Shown here piece by piece: positions 1-9,659 of a stretch of DNA of 64,000 nt. The stretch is taken from positions 45,392,821 through 45,456,820 of the forward strand of contig OY978529.1 in assembly GCA_963854835.1 (NCBI GenBank), given 5' to 3'. Position 1 is the stretch's first letter, and each line of letters opens with the position of its first letter. Origin of the DNA: Megamerina dolium (lineage: Eukaryota; Arthropoda; Insecta; Diptera; Megamerinidae). The translations under genes and the position numbers were made by a program. The notes under the pieces were generated by a model. It was not told the DNA's origin, did not search any database, and worked only from the letters and a program-made list of their open reading frames with translations.

Positions 1-1480
1 CCCCCAAAAAAGGCAAAGAAATGGAAAATTTTGTAGTATAATAAAAAAAGGTAAAAAGCAAAAAAAAAAAAACTAACCTTTTCTACACTTAATAAGTAAG
101 GACGAAAGGGGATATAAGTAGCAAGTCACAACAACTAATCCCATATCTCAGTGACTCTATATAAATAATATCAGCATCATGAACACCAACAAGAATAACA
201 ATATCAACCGCAACCAGTGGCCTAATAATACTATAGTTACAATTCTGTACACGTTGGTAAGCTGCTGATAGACAAAGAATCACAAAAAAAAAAAATTATA
301 TCGAATAAAATCGAATTGAAAAGTAAATTTATGTTAATCTAGTTTATATGTATATACATACAATATATATATATATATCGCATAACACGATATATAGTCA
401 ATATATACATATGTATATGTCTATGTATATACTCTCAACAAATCGAAAATATTCGCAAAAAAATAATTCGTTTTTTAATGTTGATTTATGTGGATGAGTC
501 TGCATTTGAGTATTTCATTTTTATATAGAACAATGAATCAAGGTACTCATACGTATGGTATGATACATCAGAGTGGCTCATAATGCAAGTGCTTCTTGAG
601 ATACATGTATTTTCCAAAATTGGTTTAAAATTTTACACTTTCTAATATCTAAAAATCAAACCTAAATATTAGATCTCCAAAGTTCGGTGAATAGATGATA
701 TTTTTGGACAGGATATGTGGTTTAAAATATGATCATATTAAATTAAGGAGGTTTATACACCTTTTGAAATCTACAAAAATTCATAAAAGCGAAATTTTTA
801 TATAATTTTACAATCTCCTAACAATACATAACATACTTCCAGAATGGTTTAATTGATTTTAGTTTGAGTACCCCTACTAAAATCGAAGTCATGCAAGGAT
901 CCCTCTAATGTACATATTGAATATGCACGAATGTCATAAAAAAATCAAATATATTATATTCTACATATAAAATGAATTTTTGAAGCAAAAGGCTAAAGGA
1001 ATATACAATCAATTCATTTTATATCCCCAGGAGAATATTGGGTCAGCAACTTTAGTGGTATATGTACGTGTACGTGTATAACACTCATATGTATACAATA
1101 AATAAAATTAAATACAAGTGCAAAGGAAATGAAAAAATAAAATAAAATAAACATACACAACAACAACAACAACAACAACAAAATAAGAAATAAAAATATC
1201 ATCATACCGCTGAAATCACATTAGAAACAAATGCGATATGCACATAAACAAACGATCACATACATACATAAATGAAATTAAATATGAAAATGGTCATATC
1301 CATTCAGAGCCCAATGACTGTGAGTGACTGTGAAGGAAACTCACAAGGTGCAAATCAGCATAAGCAACAGACATATTCGTGAAATGTGTTAGGCAAATTA
1401 AAAAGTTTCTGGAATTATGTAAATGTGGTCATTATTTATATGAAACTGCTACCGAAAACTTAGTGTGATTTTGTCCAAAT
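1..1480. other. AT-rich non-coding DNA, no gene seen
   Basis: No protein similarity is seen on either strand. The stretch holds short TA runs near 360-420, a (CAA)n run near 1157-1181 and A-rich tracts. The open frames here translate to low-complexity residues and are not genes. Confidence 0.6.
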
Positions 1481-1781
1481 AATACAAGATTAAGTCATTT
1501 TTTAGCATTCAACATTTAGTTTGAAATTTACCCGTTGCGCAATCGACTGGAACCCGCACGGAAGCCGGCGAAAAGGCAGACCCGCGAAGACCTGGAGGAG
1601 AAACCTGGAAGCAGACATAATAAAAACTAAGAAAAGCTGGAACGATATCAAGATGTTGCCGCTTGACAGAAACGAATGGAGGAAACTTGTTGTGGCCCTT
1701 TGTTCCTCCATGGAACCATATGACTTTATATAATACAATATTAAGTCAATTTTTAGCATTCAAATTTAGTTTGAAATTGAC
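1481..1781 (+). mobile_element. 5'-truncated LINE 3' end between ~48-bp direct repeats
   Basis: Positions 1536-1733 encode a C-terminal non-LTR retrotransposon tail. The motif IDWNPHGSRRKGRP is followed by TWRRNLEADI, then a W-rich segment ending in LVVALCSSM. This tail is typical of RTE-like and related LINEs and also occurs at the end of the LINE at 42892-43899. The apparent start codon at 1521 lies in the flanking repeat, so it is not a real start. Segments 1481-1528 and 1732-1779 are near-identical direct repeats, both containing TTTAGCATTCAA. That looks like an unusually long target-site duplication around a roughly 200-bp, extremely 5'-truncated insertion. No poly(A) is obvious before the right repeat. 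The coding scrap is not functional. Confidence is high that it is LINE-derived and moderate that the repeats are target-site duplications. Confidence 0.75.
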
Positions 1782-2600
1782 TAGAATGAATTCAACACAA
1801 ATTCAACTAAATTTTAATCTTCTCTTCAATCGATGTATGAACAGAAAATTTTTTCGTCAGTGACTTAAATTTTAAAGGAGGAGGTTAGCACTCAGAATTC
1901 AAATGTATTCATGAGCGATATTGTTCGATTTGATAAAATGTATTTTAGTGCGATTTGCTTCAACCACAACTTGCACTTTCTTTACATAGATTTATTCAAT
2001 TAGTTGAAAGGATATATTAAATTGCAATTCCTCCGAATATTTATATATTACAGTTCAACTAATCTCCTGGTTTAGATTCATTTGCGAAAATATTTCTTTC
2101 AACATAAATCCATATTCTTTTCGAAATTCTCTACTCATTAAGAAATTTAGAAATTGAATGCAAAACGATATATATACAAAAGTCAATATTTATTCTATTC
2201 ATATTCCGAAAATTTTTCAATACCATCTCATTGTATATATAATACAATACAATATAGAAATATTGGCAATTTTTGACATTACCATAAAAATGTTAAACCC
2301 CAAAAGAAGTTTGTTGTAAAACATAAAGGCAGTTTCACAAAATATACGAGTACACACAAACACACACAGATATACACAAACGATCAAACAAACAGATACT
2401 TAGTTATGCATACACACACATAAAAATGAAAACATATCACAATTTTTATGTGTAAATATGTATGCGATTAAATAAATATGTATGTAGGTATGTACTCACT
2501 CATAAGTATATATCACACATGAAAATGATAAATGATTTTATGGTTTACTTGACCTGAATTCCTTAAAACTTACACACACATATGTACATACACCCAGGCA
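1782..2600. other. AT-rich non-coding DNA
   Basis: I see no gene here. The stretch contains (CA)-rich patches near 2350-2420 and scattered TATG/CATA motifs that lead into the microsatellite that follows. Confidence 0.55.
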
Positions 2601-2606
2601 CGTACA

Positions 2607-2648
2607 TACTTGTATGTATGTATGTATGTATGTATGTATGTATGTATC
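2607..2648. repeat. (TATG)n microsatellite
   Basis: About nine consecutive TGTA/TATG units, with one interruption (ATCG) at the right end. The complementary (CATA)n array lies about 180 bp downstream. Translations of this stretch (repeating MYVC) are artefacts. Confidence 0.95.
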
Positions 2649-2828
2649 GTATGTATATGTTATGTATATGAATGTTGTATATGTTTGGCAAGCCAGGCCA
2701 ATCCAAGCCAAGACAACAACAACAACAAAAACAATAATAACAAAAAAGGGAGAACAAGTAAAATTTGATGTTTGCATAAGAAATTGGATTTTTGCATTAG
2801 GTATCATAATGGACTTATGTATATTATA

Positions 2829-2842
2829 AGTACATACATACA

Positions 2843-2872
<30 letters not shown>
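2829..2872. repeat. (CATA)n microsatellite, inverted to the 2607 array
   Basis: About ten uninterrupted CATA units. It is the reverse complement of the array at 2607-2648, so the two can pair across a spacer of about 180 bp. Confidence 0.95.
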
Positions 2873-2876
<4 letters not shown>

Positions 2877-3644
2877 CAGAACGAAAAGAGAACTTCAATT
2901 GACTTGATTCATAACCAAAAAAAAAAAAAACAAGACGAAAATGCTTATTCATAAAAATATCCAAAAATTAGAGAAGAAAATAACGAAAATGTCGAAAACA
3001 ACCTTAAATCATAAATTAAATATTGAAATCAAAATTTTTGCGTAATGCATGGAATCCAAACATAAGAAAAAAAAAAAAAGGTATACACAATTATATTGGT
3101 AGTTCATAGTTGGTATGTACATATATCATTTCACATAAGTATGTAGGTAGTATTTACAAAAAGACCAATATTGCATATATAACTATGTAGATATGCGCAA
3201 ATTTTTCTTATTTATTTTGAAATTCATAAATAATTTAATTAACTGGATATTTTCTTTTTTTTTTGCTTTTTCATCGTGTTTGCAGTACAATTTGCGTCAT
3301 ATAATTACTCTAATATTTATGTACAATATTAGTAAAAAAAAAAAAAAATATTCTAAAGCACTTTAATGTTTTTTACTTCGTTTACGAAAATATGACAATA
3401 TTAATCTTGCTTAGACTAACGTTTGCCAACACATACAAAACCAATAACAAATAGTACATTATACTATGCGAAGAGATATGCAAAACTTAAACCATCGTTT
3501 ACTTTAATATGTGCAATTATAGAACAATGACCGCAGGATGGCTATCTAACCTTTGAAATTTCAACTATCCGGTTATTTTGATTTCGTAAAGTATGATAAC
3601 ATTCATGAATTGACAGAAATTTAGTTTTATATTTGACATTTACG
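2873..3644. other. A/T-rich non-coding DNA
   Basis: Several poly(A) and poly(T) tracts (near 2919, 3067, 3255 and 3333) and no recognisable coding sequence. Confidence 0.55.
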
Positions 3645-4916
3645 AAAAGCTGGGGCCGACCAAATTATACCCTGCATATGTAGATATATATATATAAAAA
3701 GTTTGCTCGAATTCCATCTTTTTCTTTTATTTCCATTGCTTTGTATGGGAGCTACATTAAGCAGTAGGCGTGGCTAGCCAGTTTTTTGAGAAGCAATCTA
3801 CATCCGAAATATGGTTGACTTTGACGAAGTACTTTGTAAGTTATGTGGTAAGTTATGTAAGTTTAGTATGGGAGCTATAAAAATAGTGGGCGTGGCTTAC
3901 CTCTTTCCTGTAAATCTAATTAATTTTGCAATATTAATCCACACCTTAAATTTCGTTGTTCTACGCTGAATAGTTCGTAAGATATAGCGGTTTTTTTTAT
4001 TTTCGCAACTTTGTATGGTAGCCCCATTAAGAAGTGGGTGTGGCATGTTGATTTTTTGTCAGATTATTTCCGACCACCATATTAATCTAAGTGCCAATTG
4101 GAGTTATTATAGCCAGAAGATTTTAGAAGTTAAAGCTGTATCAATTTAGAAGAAATTCGGTCATTTTGTACGGGGGCTACTATAAACAGTAGGCGTGGCA
4201 CATATATTTCCTGTGAGTCTAGTTGCTCTTACAATACTAATTTATATCTTAAATCTAAATGTTCTACGCTGAATAGTTTGCAAGTTATGAGGGCTAACAT
4301 TTTTTCTTAACTTCCGCAACTTTGTATGGGAGCCCCAATAAAAAGTGGGCGTGGTACGCTGAATTCTTGCCAAATTATTTCCGACTGGCATATTAATCCA
4401 AGCGTCGATTATGGTTATTCTAGACAGAAGATTGCCGAAGTTACAGCTGTTTCAATTTAAATAGAGTACATACGCTTTGTATGGGAGCTATTATAAAAAG
4501 TAGGCGTAGCTCACCCATTTCTGGCAAGATTATGCAGTAGTATAGTATGACTCTATGTGCCAAATATTGTTGTATCAGGTGGTATATTAAGTGAGTTATA
4601 GCAAGTTAAAGATTTTGAAAATTTCGAGCTTAGCCGCTTTGAATGCTTGGTGTGGGCGTGGTTATTGATCGATCATGCCCAATATCAATCCCCTCCGTAC
4701 CCTTGGAGCATAGATTACTTATGCTAAATTTCGTCAAAATAGCTCAATATTTGCTCAAGTTATCAAGCGAACCAGCCAGGTGACAGACAGACGGACGTAC
4801 GTTGATCACGAATATATGTATATCTATATCTATATCTCCGGAGATTCCTTCAAGTGGTTACAAACATCTGACCGAAATAAATATACCTTGCATATTGCAT
4901 TATGTAGGGTATAAAT
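3645..4916 (-). mobile_element. DINE-1/INE-1-like non-autonomous Helitron, copy 1
   Basis: The left end carries a remnant of the terminal hairpin (GCTGGGGCCGACC), followed by TATACCCTGCATATG. The right end carries CTGACCGAAATAAATATACC and a GTAGGGTATAAA terminus. Internally there are repeated blocks with TTTGTATGGGAGC and GGGCGTGGC, and a short tetranucleotide stretch (AGACAGACGGACG) near 4785. This architecture of TATACCC ends, GTCY tetranucleotide and repeated GCCACGCCC-type blocks is that of Drosophila INE-1/DINE-1 (Helentron-associated) elements. Family assignment is by resemblance. The element has no coding capacity. Its right edge abuts a transposase relic at about 4932. Confidence 0.8.
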
Positions 4917-4929
4917 ATTTGGTAAAAAA

Positions 4930-5405
4930 AAGTGCCTTCAACGCAATTTATAAATCAATTTGTGAAGCGAGTTCTTGAAATTGGATCATTAGTGGATAAA
5001 ACAAAAGACTTTTATGTTTACATCCAATGCCCTCAACCGAAAATATTGCTTCGGTTGAGGGCATTGCTCAGGGTAGGCGTGAAAATCCATCAACATCAAC
5101 TCGTCATCATTCGCAGGAACTGAACATTTTTCGTTCTGCTCTGAGGATAATTTGCATAATGACCTCTCAGAATGTAGGCCTACAAAGTACAATTTGTCCA
5201 AGAAGCCTCATGACCATTCGATGCATTTTCTGTCTACCCAACTGAAGACTGAAGATTATTTGGCCGAAGATGAACATTTTTACCGAAAAATTATGTTTTC
5301 CAATGAAGCTCATGCAGGCATTTGCCACAAAACTAAAATATACAATATATGTAGAATTTCTATAGTGTTGTTTCCTTCGAAAACTCTAAAAATAATCCTA
5401 CAAAC
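4930..5405 (+). pseudogene. Tc1/mariner-type transposase relic, N-terminal half
   Basis: In pieces across frames the sequence reads STQFINQFVKRVLEIGSLVD, then PQPKNIASVEGIAQG, then NPSTSTRHHSQEL, then HDHSMHFLSTQL and a final block with FSNEAHAG. This matches the N-terminal region and first catalytic block (SDEAHF) of the DDE_3-type transposases widespread in insects. The first catalytic acidic residue is replaced: SNEAH instead of SDEAH. Several frameshifts separate the blocks, and everything after the first catalytic block is missing or unrecognisable. A perfect inverted repeat at 5025-5066 sits inside the coding relic. The left edge abuts DINE-like copy 1, which may have removed or displaced the 5' end. 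This copy is dead. The superfamily call is firm and the exact family is uncertain. Confidence 0.75.
5025..5066. repeat. Perfect 17-bp inverted repeat (hairpin)
   Basis: The arms CAATGCCCTCAACCGAA (5025-5041) and TTCGGTTGAGGGCATTG (5050-5066) flank an 8-nt spacer, AATATTGC. The hairpin lies within the transposase relic, in the region encoding PQPKNIASVEG. Confidence 0.9.
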
Positions 5406-5559
5406 GATTGCGACAACTTAACGTTTCTGGATAGACAGAGGAAATGAATGAAGTCAAGCTAAAAGTAGTTCTAGGAATACAGGTAGATAATTCAAGTATT
5501 GCAGATTGCAGTTTCTGTCATTTGTTGGAAATATTACGTACATAGTTGTTGATACTATG

Positions 5560-5949
5560 ATAAGTGTAATAAAAAAATAGAATAAATAAATATGTGGCAC
5601 TTAAAGCCCTAAAGGGCTCTTTGGGCGAGCTTCTCTTCTATTCCTGTTGTGCGTGTTATATTTTGGCCACGATTAGAAGGGATTTACTTATTTTAGCCGG
5701 TCCGAACGGCAGAACTCTTGCGACATTACTTTTACTGAGCTTTGTCACAAGAGTTTTTTTAGAAGCTTTTCCAATGCAAATATTTACTGTCAGAAAAATT
5801 GCCAATTGCTTGCTGAAAGGTGGGTATCGTTGGAAAGAAAAATTTTTCATTATAAAATTTGTTATACTTCAGTCGGGGATTGAACGTACGACCTACAGAT
5901 CAGGAGTCTAACACACTAACCACTGAGCTACGGTACCCATAAGTGTAAT
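5560..5949 (-). mobile_element. tRNA-derived SINE, copy 1 (near full length, with TSD)
   Basis: The SINE body is about 5571-5938, read on the minus strand. Its head GTACCGTAGCTCAGTGGTTA contains a pol III box A (TAGCTCAGTGG), followed by a diverged box B region. The conserved core includes GCAATTGGCAATTTTTCTGA, and the tail reads GTGCCACATATTTATTTATT. A target-site duplication ATAAGTGTAAT is present at 5560-5570 and 5939-5949. The 105-residue frame on the plus strand at 5594-5911 is a by-product of the SINE sequence and is not a gene. Confidence 0.9.
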
Positions 5950-6223
5950 TAAAGAATTTTATTTTACTCATTTTGCCTTCACGGATGTTTTATCGAAATT
6001 AAAAACTCAATTGTTTTCAATGAATATTAAAAAGTTTCGTGCCATTGTCGACTAACTCTTACTTATATAAATGTATGTATGTATATGTACATTATAAAAG
6101 CGAATAAAATGTAAATTGTAATATCTTTTATTTGCTTGCGCCCATACCACGTACGTAGCCAAGGGGGCGATTTTAAAGATGTAAGCTGTCATTGTTATTT
6201 GGATGATGATGATGATGATGATG

Positions 6224-6268
<45 letters not shown>

Positions 6269-7300
6269 GTTATGATTATTACTATTATCATTATTTTCAT
6301 GGTAATGCCGTTACACTTCAATACTACATTTTTGAGACCTTAGCCTAATAATTTGCTGTAATACTATTTGTATATGTATATTGATTAGTTTAAAGCGTGC
6401 AAAGTCGAATCCAAAGACAATTTCAATCTCTTTGACAAATATCCCTTATATAAAATTGTGTCTAAAGGTCGATGCTATTCTCAAAGTCGAACTGTCTGCT
6501 ATTTCACCATTAAGCTAGTTTTCTTCATTTACAATTTGTTAATTTAGATATTCAGTTTGCTTAGTACTATCCAGCCCTTAGTTAATAGGTTAATGTAATC
6601 ACTTAAAAATTATGGCATCATGCAAACCCCATTTCATTAATTTCTAACGTACTTATGTAATATTTATATGCACATGAACACACATAGATCTATGTGTCAT
6701 TGAGTGTTTTTTTGCATTTGCAATATGTTCGCTAACGAGTTCACACATCCGCTATTTGCAGACCAAAAATGGCCAAATTTGAAAGCAAAGTACTTATTGT
6801 AATCGAAACTCATGGAAAAGTTCATTATAGTATTATTGACTTAAGAAACAACAATGGACATTGATATCAATACTATGTAATATCAGCGAACGCTATCATC
6901 CTACTTATATATACTAGGCTTCAAATATGCCAATACACACATACATGCATACATACACATTGTGAAGAAGTAGGTTCTTTTTATTTGATAGAGGAAGTGC
7001 ACATAGAACCTACATATCCACTGAGTTGTGGGTATCATTATTGATGACGAAGGCATCAGAAAAGTAAAAGCAAAAAAAAAGAAAAAAATTAAAAGAAGAA
7101 AATAACACATACACATACTTGAATACACATACAAGGATGCTTGCAAAGCATACAAAACTATTAGCGCCTCAAACAGATTGACATTCTTCATGTTTCCTTC
7201 TATACCGCGTCATCTCTGGTTCTTTCCTTGTGGTGTGATCAATATTGTGTGAGAACAATACAATGTGAAAATGGTATTCATTGAAAAGTTTTGTTTGATA
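5950..7300. other. Non-coding DNA with a trinucleotide microsatellite
   Basis: Contains (GATGAT)n passing into (TTA)n at 6202-6270, then AT-rich sequence with no recognisable gene. Poly-residue open frames (poly-I or poly-D/Y) come from the microsatellite. Confidence 0.55.
6202..6270. repeat. Compound (GAT)n-(TTA)n microsatellite
   Basis: About seven GAT units followed by about fifteen TTA units. The sequence on either side does not resemble a LINE 3' end, so I do not call this a LINE tail. Confidence 0.9.
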
Positions 7301-7301
7301 T

Positions 7302-7345
7302 TTATACCCTGCACACAAGTGCATGGGTATATTCATTTTAGTGAG
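7302..7345 (+). mobile_element. Isolated DINE-type 5' terminal hairpin
   Basis: TATACCCTGCAC-ACAA-GTGCAtGGGTATA forms a stem like the first 30 bases of DINE-like copies 3 and 4, but with a different loop. It is followed by ATTCATTTTAGTGAG. None of the downstream modules is recognisable, so this is either a truncated element or a different subfamily. Confidence 0.5.
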
Positions 7346-7415
7346 ACGTCAACCACTGTATTTATGAACACTAGAAACCTCTGAAATTATTTGGTGTCTA
7401 TAACGAAGTGATTCC

Positions 7416-7600
7416 TTAGTTAGCAGGGAATGCACCAGTTCCTGTGTTCGACTGTGCAATTACTTCACCCTCCCAAGAGATAGGCGTAATGGGCTCATAT
7501 GGGTGCATGTTCGAGATAAGTCGGCCCATGCCGAATGTAAAGCAATTTGTTTGTCTTTTCGTCTTCACAGTCGATTTGCAGGGCGTGACAATGTGAGAGT
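7416..7600. other. Non-repetitive stretch open on both strands, function unknown
   Basis: Both strands stay open here with normal-looking residue composition, unlike the surrounding low-complexity DNA. The plus strand reads LAGNAPVPVFDCAITSPSQE and continues to about 7592 (SRPMPNVKQF). The minus strand ORF 7416-7817 (133 codons) contains MGRLISNMHPYEPITPISWE, but its N-terminal half is a translation of a (CA)n run at 7700-7730. I do not recognise either product. It could be a diverged exon or an unknown element. Low confidence that it is coding. Confidence 0.25.
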
Positions 7601-7819
7601 AAATATTGAAATTGAAATGAATTGAATTGCTTTCAGAGAGTACATAGTAATCGTAATCGCTTTGAATCGAAATCAAATCCTCAGCGTAATATACACGTAC
7701 ACATAGACACACACACACACACGCACACCCATTAAAATATTTTATTGTTTGCATGAAAATGTGTGCGTCCAGTTTAGTGCGTGTTAGTCCGTGGGGCAAT
7801 AAATGACAAGAAGCCAAGA

Positions 7820-9225
7820 GAAAATATCAAAATCAAACAAACAATGCGTAAAGTATTGAAAGATTATTGTTCAACACTTTTCTGTTGTTGCTGTTGCTGT
7901 TGCTGCAACACATTCATTTACCACACTATCCCATGAACCGATGAACTATATAACTCATTATTTATCAAGAACACCCTCCTACAAAATGAATTGAATGCAC
8001 ATAAATGAAAATGAAAAAAAGTAGAGAAATGAGAAAATACAAAAATATTGAAAATGAGCAGAAGAAGAATGCAAAAAAACAAAAAAAAAAAAACAGAAAA
8101 AAGAAAATTGTAGGAAATAATTAAAAAAGTTGCAATATTAAAACAGAACTCAACACACAACACACACTCTTCCAAATGACAGCCTCCGATTGTATGTATG
8201 TATGTATGTGGAGAGAGTATGTTGATTATTGGGCGTGGGGCGGTTGATAGTGCCGTTAATATAGATTGGAGTGTGCACATAGCCAATGGCAGAAAATATA
8301 GCAACGGCAATGGCATAAAGCAACAGCAACAGCAACAATGACATCATCAATGGAAGCCAAAAGTGTCATTGTTGTTTGGGTTTTCATTATTGTCATTGCT
8401 GATGCGTTGTTCTTGTTGTTGTAAAGCGTTAGTTGGAATTTCATTTACCCGCTGGCCCTTCCAATTGCTTGCCATATTTGATAGTTTTGTTTGCTACACA
8501 GCCACACATACGCTGACAGCATTGAAGTATATCGACATTTACAACAACAAGAACAATAACAATTATATCGAGAACAGCTTTTGATGTCGATTCCGATGAG
8601 TTTGTCTTCGTTCGTTCATTCATTGGTATTGGATTTTTGCAAATGAATTCAACTCATTGGTTCGCGGGCAAGACAAGAGCTCAGTATACATATATGGTTA
8701 TATATTCACAAGTATATTCTATATAGTATACAATATATTATTGATGTTGGATGCCAACAAAAAAAAAAAAAAAAAAAAATATATGAAAAAGTTCATCATG
8801 TTTTGTTTTGATTTGTTTTCTTCGTTTCATTTTTTTTTTTTTTGGTTTTTTGCTCATACTCATTTCATATACATAATTTTTTTTTTCGATTGAACATATA
8901 TTTGATGTTTATGAATGTTGCTTGCAAATACAACTGATGCTGATGAAGAATATTATTGGAATATACTATATGTATGTATTCTTTAATGTCATTGCGCGTT
9001 GCCGCAACAGACAAGGTCCAGTAATGATAGTTACACTAGTTCTCTTGCAGCATATAACTGGTTCATAACATAATTTTTTCTTCATATTACGATTTATTGA
9101 TATTTTCTTGATGCGTGTTTCTTCGCGTAATCTCAGGGTGACTGTCTTATGCCTTGTCTTGGGGGTTCCAATCGGGAACTTCGCAAAATTTCATTGATTC
9201 ATATCGTATGACTAATGACATTGGG
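7820..9225. other. Non-coding DNA rich in CAA/CAG and poly(A)
   Basis: Contains repeated CAACAG/TTGTTG motifs (7880-7900, 8320-8340, 8405-8420), a short TATG run near 8193-8210, and long A tracts near 8085 and 8758-8780. No recognised gene. Confidence 0.5.
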
Positions 9226-9228
9226 CCA

Positions 9229-9650
9229 TCATAAGTTAACGATACGTCGGAGGCATCTGTTAACAATGCTTTGGATTAGTTCAATGAGAGAGCCAGTTAC
9301 ATGCCAGGTCTTGCAGCCATAAAGCAATACTGGGACAACCTGAAACCTAAAAAATCTCATATTTCTGTTCGAGTTCTGAGTTGAAGTTTTGGCGTAGTCG
9401 CGAGTATGCAAGCGTTTCTTAGTTATTTCTGCACAGAATATCTTCCCTTCCACTGTCCTTTGCCTAAGTAGGTGAAATCTTCGACAGTTTCAATTACCGT
9501 GCAACATGAAATCATAGTAATTTTTGGCATTGATTTGAATTGATTTTGTTTAATCGATGTTGATCTTTCTGAATATTTCAGAGCGTCCAAAAATCCATAC
9601 ATATTTCTCCGCTTAAACGAGATCTTCAAATTTTGTTCAGTGAATTGCCA
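9229..9650 (-). pseudogene. LINE reverse transcriptase C-terminal relic
   Basis: Minus-strand frames give FTYLG (9465-9480 area) and VVPVLLYGCKTWHVTGSLIE followed by NRCLRRI. These are the region after the RT active site shared by RTE-like and related LINEs: FxYLG, VLLYGxETW, and a carboxyl NRCLRxI. The same order appears intact in the LINE at 42892-43899 (CYLGCT, LLYGSETW, NKCLKII). Frameshifts separate the blocks. The relic ends where a second LINE begins in the opposite orientation near 9650, a head-to-head arrangement on the 5' sides. Confidence 0.7.
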
Positions 9651-9659
9651 GTCGGTTTC

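Noticed and set aside
2538..2954. Frames of 60-109 codons with MYVC/YIHT repeats
   Set aside because: Translations of (TATG)n and (CATA)n microsatellites.
5594..5911. 105-codon plus-strand ORF
   Set aside because: It lies entirely within the antisense of SINE copy 1.
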